Source of the DNA: Hymenobacter sp. YC55
GTDB taxonomy: Bacteria > Bacteroidota > Bacteroidia > Cytophagales > Hymenobacteraceae
Reading direction: 5' to 3'
NCBI RefSeq assembly: GCF_029433095.1
Contig: NZ_JARNTX010000002.1
Span: 1,550,001-1,614,000 of the forward strand
Length of the DNA stretch: 64,000 nucleotides
Position numbers and translations under genes: made by a program. Shown here one piece after another: positions 7,756-15,800 of this stretch (within the stretch, counting starts at the first letter, position 1; every line of letters starts with the position of its first letter). The notes beneath the pieces are model-generated. The model searched no databases, was not told where the DNA came from, and saw nothing but the letters and a program-made list of their open reading frames with translations.

Positions 7756-9186
7756 CTATTTGATATATCGTGCTAAGGTCGCCTTTAGGTCGTCGCCGCG
7801 CAGGTTAGTAGCCACGATCTTGCCGGTAGGGCCCACCAAGAAGTTCTGCGGAATAGCCTGCACAAAGTAGCGCGTAGCAACCTCATTACTCCGCCCTTTT
7901 AAGTCAGATACTTGCGTCCAAGCTAACTGGTCGTCCTTGATGGCTCTCAGCCATTTGGCCCGGTCCTTCTCATCGTCGAGCGACACGCCCAGAATGTCGA
8001 AGTTGCGGTTTTTGTATTCGTTGTAGACTTTAGTAAGGTTGGGATTTTCTGCCCGACAAGGGCCGCACCAGGAAGCCCAAAAATCCACCAACACGTATTT
8101 GCCACGGTAATCAGCCAACGATACTTCCTTGCCATCAGGCGTATTTTGAGTGAAGTTGGGCGCTTGTGCCCCAACAGAAACAACTTTGATGTTCTCCAGC
8201 ATCTGGCCGTATGCTTTGCCCTCCGGGGTATTTTTTACCGCGGGAGCCAGCACGTTGTAGAGCGGCATTACCTTCGCATAATCTGGTACAGGACCAGCCA
8301 TTTCCTTCAACGCTTCCAAGCTCTCATACGAGTTGGGGTTAGCCTTAATGTAGGCTGCACGCTGCTTGTTGCGCTCCTCGTTCTGCAACTCACGTTTTTC
8401 GCTAAGAATTTTTTCTTGCCCTTCCTCGTACCTCTCGACGGCTAGTTTCACTGCTGGGTCGTCGGGGTGCTGTGTGCCAATGATGGCTGCTTTAATAACC
8501 TGCAGTCGTGCACCGTATGCGCGGCCATCCTGGCTATTCCGAATGGTAGGCGATAACGCGTTATAAAGAGGCGCTATTTTCGCATACTGCGGAATCGGAC
8601 CACCCATTCGCTGCAATGCATCTAGACTTACGTACGATTCCGGATTAGCTTTAATAAAAGTCTCGGTTTGCTGATTGCGCTCTTGTGTAAGGGCTTCCTT
8701 CTGGGCCTCCAAACGCTTCATGAGTTCTGGTGACTGCTGCTCCGGCGCCGCCGGATATTGTGCCATCAGAGCCTGCATCTTGTTGTTGATTGGCTGCAGC
8801 AATGCCTGCAAATTCTCGTATTCCGTCGTTAGCTTGGCCCCCGTGATTTTAGCATTCTTTAAGGAGTCAGCACTATGGAAGAAGGTAGATCCTTCTCCCA
8901 GGAAAAAGAAAGTGCGGTCTATGCTAGGGCCAGTATAAGCATCATTTAGTTTCCCACTTGGCACCAGTAGCAACATTGTATATTGGGGAGCATCTACAGT
9001 GCCTTTCAACTCGAAAGCACCATTGTGCAGAATGGCAAAGTCATTGAAGTTGCCATCCTGCAACAGGAATATTTTGGCTGGTGGATTTAGCTTGCCAATC
9101 GTGCCTTTCAGTGTGAAGGACATCGGTTTTTGGGCACTTGCAGATAAGCCCAGTACTAGCAGTAGACCAAGTAGATACGTTTTCAT
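7756..9186 (-). CDS. TlpA-family thiol-disulfide protein with DUF4369-like N-terminus
   Basis: A periplasmic thioredoxin-fold protein, probably a reductant for cysteines of exported proteins. It has a signal peptide (residues 1-19, cut after SASAQ) and an N-terminal beta-rich region of DUF4369 type (about 22-110). A helical linker follows, then an AhpC/TSA-like domain with the redox motif WASWCGPC (Cys374 and Cys377) and the cis-proline loop at AIPQNF. The linker holds two tandem copies of a roughly 68-residue unit (about 165-232 and 267-334), each with IKANP-SY-SL-AL--M-GP-P-YAK. The family usually has one such region, so this is a lineage-specific duplication. 476 residues. Confidence 0.92.
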   Translation of the reverse strand: MKTYLLGLLLVLGLSASAQKPMSFTLKGTIGKLNPPAKIFLLQDGNFNDFAILHNGAFELKGTVDAPQYTMLLLVPSGKLNDAYTGPSIDRTFFFLGEGSTFFHSADSLKNAKITGAKLTTEYENLQALLQPINNKMQALMAQYPAAPEQQSPELMKRLEAQKEALTQERNQQTETFIKANPESYVSLDALQRMGGPIPQYAKIAPLYNALSPTIRNSQDGRAYGARLQVIKAAIIGTQHPDDPAVKLAVERYEEGQEKILSEKRELQNEERNKQRAAYIKANPNSYESLEALKEMAGPVPDYAKVMPLYNVLAPAVKNTPEGKAYGQMLENIKVVSVGAQAPNFTQNTPDGKEVSLADYRGKYVLVDFWASWCGPCRAENPNLTKVYNEYKNRNFDILGVSLDDEKDRAKWLRAIKDDQLAWTQVSDLKGRSNEVATRYFVQAIPQNFLVGPTGKIVATNLRGDDLKATLARYIK

Positions 9187-9339
9187 AGCAGCCGATTATA
9201 TAGGAAGGTAGTCAGCGAACCTTGCAATTGCAACTGTCTGAAATGCAATTCAATACGAAGGCTGAAAACCTAGCTGCTTATTCCAATTTGCGCCGCGCAT
9301 ACCAGTTGCTTCTTATCTATCTTCAGCTATTCAAGCAAC

Positions 9340-10023
9340 ATGAGAAATAAGTACGCCTGCATCATTCAAGCACTGTTTCTGGTAGTTGGCCTCAACGCCT
9401 GCCAAAAGCAGTCAAAAACGCGAATGGAAGCCCCCGTGCCTGCTGATGCGGTACCAGCCAACCAAAAGCTGGTAGCCAGTGCAGCAAGAAAAGGTGAGCC
9501 CACTGCTGCTCCTGATTCGGTGCAGCAGCTAGCACCGTTTATTCCGACCGGGTATAACCTGCTCGAAGTTACCTCCGGCGACCTGAACCTAGATGCTTTG
9601 CCCGATAAGGCGCTCGTGCTCCAACGCGTAGATGCCGATACCTCCGCAATGGGCGACACGCTCACCCGTCCTTTACTGCTGCTGCTCGGCCAACCCAACC
9701 ACCGCTACCAGCTAGCTGCCCGCAACGACCGGGCCGTTATGTGTTCTGGCTGCGGCGGCATGATGGGCGACCCGTATCAGGGCATCACCATCAAAAAAGG
9801 CTTCTTCTCCGTGGAGCACTACGGCGGCAGCGGTTGGCGCTGGACCCACATAAGTACCTTCAAATACGCCCCCGCCAACAAACAGTGGTACCTGCACCGC
9901 GAAGGCGGCGACAGTTTCCACGCCGCCGACCCCGAAAAAGTCGAAACCCACGTCGAAACCGTCCGCGACTTCGGCCGGATTCCTTTCAGCGACTACAATT
10001 ACGAGAAGCGGCTAGAAGAGTAG
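9340..10023 (+). CDS. Lipoprotein of unknown function
   Basis: 227 residues with a lipoprotein signal peptide ending in the lipobox GLNAC (Cys21). The mature part starts with a low-complexity linker. A globular region follows from about residue 70, with TSGDLNLDALPDKALVLQR, which resembles the opening of bacterial proteins carrying FG-GAP-like or integrin-like repeat strands. It also has a Cys-rich loop (CSGCGGMMGDPYQG) and the beta-rich segment KKGFFSVEHYGGSGWRW. Similar proteins are annotated as hypothetical in Bacteroidota; no enzyme motif is visible. It is convergent with the next gene and not in an operon. Confidence 0.8.
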   Translation: MRNKYACIIQALFLVVGLNACQKQSKTRMEAPVPADAVPANQKLVASAARKGEPTAAPDSVQQLAPFIPTGYNLLEVTSGDLNLDALPDKALVLQRVDADTSAMGDTLTRPLLLLLGQPNHRYQLAARNDRAVMCSGCGGMMGDPYQGITIKKGFFSVEHYGGSGWRWTHISTFKYAPANKQWYLHREGGDSFHAADPEKVETHVETVRDFGRIPFSDYNYEKRLEE

Positions 10024-10099
10024 GTGCCGAGAATACTATTACAAGATTAGCGTCGCCTGTACCTCCAACGGCCTCGGGCTCCACAGCAAGGGCAGTAGG

Positions 10100-10510
10100 C
10101 TACTTACTGTTTGACGTTATATCCTTGTCGGGGATAAAGCCGTGGTTGGTGCCGGGGGCGAAAGGAATATAAAGTCGTTCCCAAGTATCCCCCTCCAGTA
10201 GCTCCCAACTGTGGCCAGGGCCTTTGGTGTCTTCCGCCAGAAGAATAATGCCAGGCTCGACAATAAATGTGTCGCCGTTGCTTACCGTGAAGCGCAGATT
10301 GCCTTTAGGCGTGACGACAAACTGCGTACGGGGAGCAGGATGAGGCTTATGTTCATTGCTTACTTCGGTCTTGCCAAAAAAGTAAGTAGCTGCTATGTGC
10401 GCTTGAATCGGAAGCTTACCTAGCTCAAATGTGCACTGTTCATCATCGGTGTTAATAAGCCGGATGGCCTTGAGGAATTGCGCACCATTCTCGTTTGCTT
10501 CCATGTGCAT
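10100..10510 (-). CDS. Small cupin-like protein
   Basis: 136 residues, cytosolic, no signal peptide. The second half has the small-beta-barrel pattern of cupins: FTVSNGDTFIVEPGIILLAE followed by DTKGPGHSW, where the E-DT-G-GH block is common in cupin-2 proteins. The N-terminal half has a variable beta-rich stretch. The substrate is unknown. Tail-to-tail with the plus-strand lipoprotein gene. The first ATG (10510) is followed two codons later by another, and either could be used. Confidence 0.65.
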   Translation of the reverse strand: MHMEANENGAQFLKAIRLINTDDEQCTFELGKLPIQAHIAATYFFGKTEVSNEHKPHPAPRTQFVVTPKGNLRFTVSNGDTFIVEPGIILLAEDTKGPGHSWELLEGDTWERLYIPFAPGTNHGFIPDKDITSNSK

Positions 10511-10583
10511 TAGGTTTTCAGCAGAACTACGCTACCAAGGAATAGGCAGTTGGCTAAGCTGTGGACAACAGGCAAAAGTAGAA

Positions 10584-10612
10584 TGTCATGCTTCGACAAG
10601 CGCAGCATGACA
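10584..10612. repeat. Short palindrome, reduced REP-like element
   Basis: TGTCATGCT at 10584-10592 pairs with AGCATGACA at 10604-10612 around TCGACAAGCGC. The words GTCATGC, TTCGAC and GCGCAGCATGAC are those of the longer GTCATGCTGAGC...GAAGCATCTCGC repeats, so this looks like a collapsed copy. It may serve as a hairpin at the end of the orphan-gene transcript. Confidence 0.55.
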
Positions 10613-10651
10613 ACCTCCTGATTAGATGGAAAATTAGTAAACCTCAATTAT

Positions 10652-10790
10652 CTAGTACAGCACGCGGAACTTGATGGTGTGTTCCACTTTGCGCAACTCG
10701 CCGATTACTTCCTGCTCGTACTGCTTGTCGATGTCGGCTATCACGCTGGCGAACCCGATAATGATGCATGAGCATCATGCTGGTGATGTT
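10652..10790 (-). pseudogene. Orphan copy of the serA 3' end (ACT-domain C-terminus)
   Basis: Read on the minus strand, 10652-10744 encodes VIADIDKQYEQEVIGELRKV EHTIKFRVLY plus a TAG stop. This is the C-terminus of the neighbouring serB-serA fusion (stop at 13116) with one residue changed. Across these 31 codons I count six nucleotide differences, five of them silent (stop codon included). Further upstream the similarity fades: an ATCGGGTTC word still matches, then two extra codons and scrambled sequence reach an in-frame stop. There is no start codon or folded domain, so it is a remnant. Position 10652 matches position 13116, so the repeat unit is 2464 bp. Confidence 0.85.
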
Positions 10791-10817
10791 GAGGGAGAGA
10801 ACTGACTTGGGCAGCAG

Positions 10818-12734
10818 TTATTCGTCCGTGCTAGTTACAGCGAATAGTTCGGGTTGTGCTTTTTGCAAATCTGTGTATTGCTGAGGCGTAAGAAAAATGT
10901 AGGCTTCTCCTGCCAGACAAGGATAAAAATTGCCGTTACCGTACTGTTCTTGCATAGCACGCTTTATTAACTCGAAAAACTCGGAATCCAACCAATCGGA
11001 CTGCACTTTTAGTTGAGTGCGATAAGTCTGTTGACGCAGTTGAAAGCCGAATGATACCCTTTCTTTTTCCGGGTATGTAGCGCCGAATCCGTCTTGCACG
11101 TCAACAGGAACGAATGCACCGCGTGAAATAGCTGCGAATCGGCGGGTGACTCTGTCGTATGGATAAGGTGGGTTAGCAGATTCCCAATCCAATTCGTAAA
11201 TGACATTTGGAAAGCAGCTCAGCACTTGCGCAAAATCAGTTTTTTCGCCCCGTAATGCCTCCTGCCGACCTTCAGCTAGTTGAGTTGGGGAAAGATGAGA
11301 GAGCAGCCCTAACTTTTGGTACCAAATTATTAGCTTCTCGATGTTGACCGAAGTAAAGCGGTTGTCGTGAGACTCAGAGGATAAGAAGTAGGACTTGGTA
11401 CCCCACAGCTTGCGTTGCTCATTTGTTAAAGCAATCAAACCTAGCCGCTCGTTGCCGTATATTGACTGAGCATCCGGCGTGTGGGCTTGATAAAGACGAA
11501 GAAGCGAGTTTTGGTCGGCCAACCATCGGTTGATGCTTTGATGGAAATACTCGCCTACTTCTGCTCCGAGGGGTGAAGTGGGGTCGGTGCCGTCTTTGCG
11601 CTGATACGCTTGAAAAAAGGTGTTTTCGTAAAGTCGGCCATCAGCCCAGAAACTGATGGTAACGTTTTGTGTCAGAAGGTCTGAATGGTCATCCTTCACT
11701 GCTACTGTTACTTTCAAATCGGTAAAGTGAAAGTTTGGGAGTACAGTAGAGAGCTTCGCAAAAAGAATGGGATATAACTCCTGCGGCTTCCGGCTCATAT
11801 GCCGTAAGTCAATTATTTGGCTATGCTCGCAGTAAGCCAACAATTCAAAAGGCTCTTTCAGCTGGTACGGCTGATATTCACGAAGCAAGCGTAGGTGTTG
11901 TGAATCAGAAAGTAAGCCAGCTTGCTGTAGGCGTTGCAGCCACCGGAGTTGCTTGGCTTTGTTTTTAGCATACTTGGCGTGATGCAGCGCGAGTTCAGCG
12001 GCCTTTTGGCAAACTTGCACCTCTGTCGGCAATCGGTCTTGCTTGAGTAAGCTTTGTAATTGTTTGTATGCGGTAGCGTCGATCAAGTTAAGCTCGTATA
12101 AATCTTGCACTGTTCGGGTGCGGGTTTTCCCCAATACGCTGCGCTTTTCATGTATCCAATGATGCAAAGCCGGCTGGGTAAGCGGCGGATAAATGGTCCA
12201 CCCCATTTGAAGCATCGAATCCTCGGCTGCAATAGCTTGCTCAATCTTGAGCCGAGCCGGGAGCTGCTCATAGTACCATTGTTGAAAGGCTGCTGTATCG
12301 CCTTTGAATCGTTGTTGAGCTTGCTCGTATTTAGTCTTTGCTTCCGAACTCTTTATATCACTAGTGCTATCTGATGCAGAGGCAAGAGCCACGGTCATAG
12401 CTTCTGTATCTAGTGTTCTGTAATCAAACTCAGCAGCGAAGGCCTCGGCACAAAAAGCAAGAATAGCAGCCGGACTATTGCTGCTTTCTTCCTCAATGGT
12501 TTGAGTTAATTCATCCTGTTCCTGAATACGAAGCTTGCCTAGGCGCATGCGTGTTAACAGCTCGTCGCGCCCGGCAGCAGACAAAATCTGACGCTGATAT
12601 AATTCCTCAGGTATAGAAGCTTCGGAACTCCAGCCTGAAGATGATTTCATATAAAACCAGCCGACTGCGGCTGCTAGAACGAGTAGGCCTGTCGCAAGTA
12701 AATACTTGGAATACAAAAGCTTAAAGTAAGCCAT
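10818..12734 (-). CDS. Orphan membrane-anchored protein, unknown function
   Basis: 638 residues. An N-terminal anchor (about residues 12-30, LLATGLLVLAAAVGWFYM) leaves a large, mostly helical, polar domain outside the inner membrane. I recognise no family. Short helical units of similar design recur: QRQILSAAGRDELL, ELNLIDATAYKQLQSLL, LQQAGLLSDSQHLRLL and QKLGLLSHLSPTQL, which suggests a degenerate repeat of about 14-16 residues spread through the chain. The C-terminal part is beta-rich. The gene looks AT-richer than its surroundings and is bracketed by two copies of the serA 3' end, so it may have arrived by transfer. It could form an operon with the 104-residue gene upstream. Confidence 0.8.
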   Translation of the reverse strand: MAYFKLLYSKYLLATGLLVLAAAVGWFYMKSSSGWSSEASIPEELYQRQILSAAGRDELLTRMRLGKLRIQEQDELTQTIEEESSNSPAAILAFCAEAFAAEFDYRTLDTEAMTVALASASDSTSDIKSSEAKTKYEQAQQRFKGDTAAFQQWYYEQLPARLKIEQAIAAEDSMLQMGWTIYPPLTQPALHHWIHEKRSVLGKTRTRTVQDLYELNLIDATAYKQLQSLLKQDRLPTEVQVCQKAAELALHHAKYAKNKAKQLRWLQRLQQAGLLSDSQHLRLLREYQPYQLKEPFELLAYCEHSQIIDLRHMSRKPQELYPILFAKLSTVLPNFHFTDLKVTVAVKDDHSDLLTQNVTISFWADGRLYENTFFQAYQRKDGTDPTSPLGAEVGEYFHQSINRWLADQNSLLRLYQAHTPDAQSIYGNERLGLIALTNEQRKLWGTKSYFLSSESHDNRFTSVNIEKLIIWYQKLGLLSHLSPTQLAEGRQEALRGEKTDFAQVLSCFPNVIYELDWESANPPYPYDRVTRRFAAISRGAFVPVDVQDGFGATYPEKERVSFGFQLRQQTYRTQLKVQSDWLDSEFFELIKRAMQEQYGNGNFYPCLAGEAYIFLTPQQYTDLQKAQPELFAVTSTDE

Positions 12735-12799
12735 TGTCTATGTTCTTCCATGTATTATTCATGAAGTAGAATTCTGCTATGAGAATGTCAAAGAAGCAT

Positions 12800-13114
12800 T
12801 TATCTAAACCGTTTCTTACTCTTATTACGAACCTTACGGCGCTGGTTGACGGCCTTGTTCAGGGCTTTACGCTGCATAGCAGCTTCATCAGATCGGGCAA
12901 GTGTAGTCCGAAGAGTTGCCAGAACAATGAAACTGCCACTAAGCCAATAGAGCATAGCAGGCGTACCTGTGTGACCTGGATAAGTGAAGCTCTCAACCCC
13001 TCTGTATGTTAGAGTTAAGCCTAAGGCAAGAAAGAATAACCCTGGCCAAAAGAGTAGCCTACCGCTATGGCCTAGTAGTTTTTTCAAACTTGCCTTCTGG
13101 TCATCTAAGGCCAT
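12800..13114 (-). CDS. Small two-helix membrane protein, unknown function
   Basis: 104 residues with two membrane segments (about 18-38, LLFWPGLFFLALGLTLTYRG, and 48-70, LYWLSGSFIVLATLR) and a strongly basic C-terminal tail (RRKVRNKSKKRFR) likely to sit in the cytosol. No family is recognised. Its ATG begins one base after the TAA of the upstream serB-serA fusion, so it should be co-transcribed and perhaps translated by re-initiation. The 638-residue orphan gene follows after 65 bp. Both lie inside the segment bracketed by the serA repeats. Confidence 0.7.
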   Translation of the reverse strand: MALDDQKASLKKLLGHSGRLLFWPGLFFLALGLTLTYRGVESFTYPGHTGTPAMLYWLSGSFIVLATLRTTLARSDEAAMQRKALNKAVNQRRKVRNKSKKRFR

Positions 13115-13115
13115 T

Positions 13116-15017
13116 TTAGTACAGCACCCGGAACTTGATGGTGTGCTCCACTTTGCGCAGCTCGCCGATTACTTCCTGCTCGTACTGCTTGTCGATGTCG
13201 GTAATCACGTAGCCGATGTGCTCGTTGGTTTTCAGGTACTGGCCGAGAATGTTGACGTGGTGAGCGGCCAGCACGTTGTTGATGCGGGCCAGCACGCCGG
13301 GTACGTTGGCGTGGATGTGAATGAGACGGTGCGCCTGCTGCTCAGGTAGCTGAATGTTGGGGAAGTTGACGCTCTGCTGCGTGTTGCCGGTGTTGATGTA
13401 CTGCATGATGCGCTCCGGCACGAACTCGGCAATGTTGCGCTGCGCCTCGGCCGTGCTACCGCCGATGTGGGGCGTCAAAAGCACGTTGGGCAGGCCGCGC
13501 AGCTCACTCTCGAAGCTCTCCTGGTTGGTTTTCGGCTCGTACGGAAACACGTCGACGGCGGCACCGCCGAGGTGGCCGGAGCGGAGCACGTCGGCCAGGG
13601 CAGGCAGGTCCACGATGTGGCCGCGGCTGTTGTTGAGCAGCAGCGCCCCGGGCTTCATCATAGCTAATTCGCTGGCTCCGAAGAGGTTGGTGTTTTCCTT
13701 GCGGCCATCCACGTGCAGCGTTACTACGTCGGATTGGCGCAGCAGTTCTTCCAAGGTGCGGCACTTCACGGCGTTGCCAAGCTGCAGCTTTTCGGCCACG
13801 TCATAGTACACTACTTTCATTCCGACTGCCTCGGCTACCACCGACAGCTGGCTGCCGATATTACCGTAGCCCACGATGCCAAGCGTTTTGCCCCGGATTT
13901 CAAACGAACCCTTCGCCGACTTGTCCCACTCGCCGCGGTGCATCTTCGGGTTTTTGTCGGGAATGCGGCGGGCTAGCATGATGATTTCGCCTAGCGCCAA
14001 TTCCACTACCGAGCGGGTGTTGCTGAACGGCGCGTTGAACACCGCCACGCCTTTCTTCATACAGCCGGCCAAGTCAATCTGGTTGGTGCCGATGCAGAAC
14101 GCACCCACCGCAATCAGGCGGTTGGCAGCTTCCAGTACGCGGGGCGTCACGTTGGTTTTGCTGCGAATACCCAAGATGCTCACGCCTTCGATGTGCTGCA
14201 CCAATTCATCTTCGTCGAGGCCGCCGGGAATGGTTTCCACTTGGTAGCCTTCCTGACGAAACAGTTCGGCGGCGCGGACGTCGGGGTTTTCGAGCAGCAG
14301 GACCTTGATGCGGTTTTTGGGGTACGAAAGGGTCATGGGAAGCTTGTTCTGGTAGAGAAATTCGTCGAAGGAAGGCAGCACTTCATCGGCGCGGGCCACG
14401 ACGGCGTCGCGGGTTACGTTTTCGGTGAAGGCGTAGAAGCGGTTGGCAAGGCCTGCTTCCCGGATCTGGTAGTCGGTGTACCCGTCGCCGAGTACATACA
14501 CGTCGCCAAGGAGGTCGAGCTGGCGCAGTTGCTCGATTTTGCCCCCGTCGCGGCTCAGAATGTTGTTGGCATCGAAGCCGTTGATGCTACCGTCGGGGGC
14601 GTAGGTGAACGTATTGGCCAGCACGAAGTCGGCGGCAATGCCGTACTCGGCCACTACCGGCTCAATAAACTCGCGGAAACCACTGCTCACGATATACACC
14701 CGCCCCCGAAACTGCTCGAAGAAGCCTCGGTTGCGGGCTATACTCTCCGAAACCTTGCCTTTCAGCCGGGCCACCAAGGGTGCTAGGTGCTGCTGATGCG
14801 CGGGCAGTAGCGCCAGCCGCTGCTTCAACGACTCCGAGAAATTCAACTCGCCGCTCATGCCCCGGTCGGTGAGGGCGCGGATGGCGCCGACTACTTTTTC
14901 TCGGTCGGGGTGGCCATCCAAGGCAATATCGGCTAGTTCGTCGAGACCTTCTACTTGCGTGAACGTGCTATCGAAGTCAATGATGAGGTACGGAAGCGGC
15001 TGCTGTGGTTCGGGCAT
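13116..15017 (-). CDS. serA: Phosphoserine phosphatase-like HAD domain fused to D-3-phosphoglycerate dehydrogenase
   Basis: One 633-residue protein seems to carry the first and last steps of serine synthesis. Residues about 8-205 are a HAD phosphatase with DFDST (Asp14, Asp16), motif II VSSGF (Ser111/112) and motif III GDGYTD (177-182), as in SerB. Residues about 237-550 are phosphoglycerate dehydrogenase with the NAD loop GYGNIG (383-388), Arg465 in NNSRGH and His517 in LTPHIGG. Residues about 563-632 form an ACT domain (HIHANVPGVLARINNVLA), the serine-sensing domain in SerA. I start at the ATG at 15017 (MPEPQQPLPY); the reading frame runs to an ATG at 15095, but the added 26 residues are not conserved in type. 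Transaminase SerC is not in the window. Confidence 0.92.
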   Translation of the reverse strand: MPEPQQPLPYLIIDFDSTFTQVEGLDELADIALDGHPDREKVVGAIRALTDRGMSGELNFSESLKQRLALLPAHQQHLAPLVARLKGKVSESIARNRGFFEQFRGRVYIVSSGFREFIEPVVAEYGIAADFVLANTFTYAPDGSINGFDANNILSRDGGKIEQLRQLDLLGDVYVLGDGYTDYQIREAGLANRFYAFTENVTRDAVVARADEVLPSFDEFLYQNKLPMTLSYPKNRIKVLLLENPDVRAAELFRQEGYQVETIPGGLDEDELVQHIEGVSILGIRSKTNVTPRVLEAANRLIAVGAFCIGTNQIDLAGCMKKGVAVFNAPFSNTRSVVELALGEIIMLARRIPDKNPKMHRGEWDKSAKGSFEIRGKTLGIVGYGNIGSQLSVVAEAVGMKVVYYDVAEKLQLGNAVKCRTLEELLRQSDVVTLHVDGRKENTNLFGASELAMMKPGALLLNNSRGHIVDLPALADVLRSGHLGGAAVDVFPYEPKTNQESFESELRGLPNVLLTPHIGGSTAEAQRNIAEFVPERIMQYINTGNTQQSVNFPNIQLPEQQAHRLIHIHANVPGVLARINNVLAAHHVNILGQYLKTNEHIGYVITDIDKQYEQEVIGELRKVEHTIKFRVLY

Positions 15018-15172
15018 AACGGAGGCAAGGTAAAACGGAATGCCGAGTCCTATAGGAAAAACCAATAAAAAACGACCATAACTCCCTGCTACCAAGTCAA
15101 GGCAACAGCCATCCAGCGCAACGTACTTACATAGATTCCGGGCTGGATTGACGTATAGAATGCAAGTCCGGA

Positions 15173-15562
15173 TTACCCCTCGTAAAATTCCAGTGGCAGC
15201 CCGTCGGGGTCTTGAATGAAGGTGAAACGCCGGCCGGTAAACTCATCGACCCGAATGGGCTCCGAGACTACACCGTGGGCATCCAGGCCGCGCACGGTAG
15301 CATCTAGGTCGGCTACGGCGAAGGCCAAGTGACGCAAGCCGGCAGCTTCGGGGCGGCTCGGGCGGGGTGGCGGTTCCGGGAAGGAAAACAATTCGATAAT
15401 GTACTGCCCTTGCAGCGCCAGATCCAGCTTCCATGACTGCCGCTCGGCGCGGTGCACTTCCCGAATAATTTCCAGCCCGAGCACTTCGGTGTAGAACCGC
15501 TTGGATACGGCGTAATCCTGGCAAATGATGGCAATGTGATGAACGTGGAGCAGGCCAACCAT
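15173..15562 (-). CDS. VOC-family protein, YaeR/GloA2-like
   Basis: 129 residues forming two beta-alpha-beta-beta-beta modules of the vicinal oxygen chelate fold. The N-terminal HHIAIICQDYAVSKRFY and the C-terminal LRHLAFAVADLD with a final DPDGLPLEFYE carry the metal-ligand positions of glyoxalase I relatives. It is closest in pattern to YaeR/GloA2, whose substrate is not settled. Metal-dependent lyase or isomerase activity in the cytosol is expected. It lies upstream of serA on the same strand with a 155-bp gap, so co-transcription is uncertain. Confidence 0.85.
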   Translation of the reverse strand: MVGLLHVHHIAIICQDYAVSKRFYTEVLGLEIIREVHRAERQSWKLDLALQGQYIIELFSFPEPPPRPSRPEAAGLRHLAFAVADLDATVRGLDAHGVVSEPIRVDEFTGRRFTFIQDPDGLPLEFYEG

Positions 15563-15800
15563 ACGTTGTTACTGGTGACGGTTAAAGAAAAAGCAGACAG
15601 TAAAAAGAGCTGCGATAGTAGCAGCAAGTGCTGGTGAAGGTATGCAATACCGTTAGTCTAGGCGGGAAGGCAGGCTAAGAAACCAGGAAACCACAGCAGC
15701 CTTAGCTCCAGTGTAAGGTGGAGTTGCCCCAACCTCTACAGCATCAATTTCAAGCCGTATCAGTACACCCGTGTAGACGACTAACAGTAGCTAGACAGGT

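Larger units (their letters stand above)
10511..10817. other. Gene-free stretch with small REP variant and serA fragment
   Basis: About 300 bp without an intact gene. The left part contains a short palindrome related to the local REP family, the right part a second copy of the serA 3' end. The latter is listed separately as a pseudogene fragment. The stretch lies downstream of the 638-residue orphan gene. Confidence 0.7.

Noticed and set aside
10818..13114. The serA-bracketed segment as an integron or phage island
   Set aside because: No integrase, recombination core site or tRNA is present, and the repeat is coding sequence rather than a short attachment site. I keep it as a recombination-derived insertion only.
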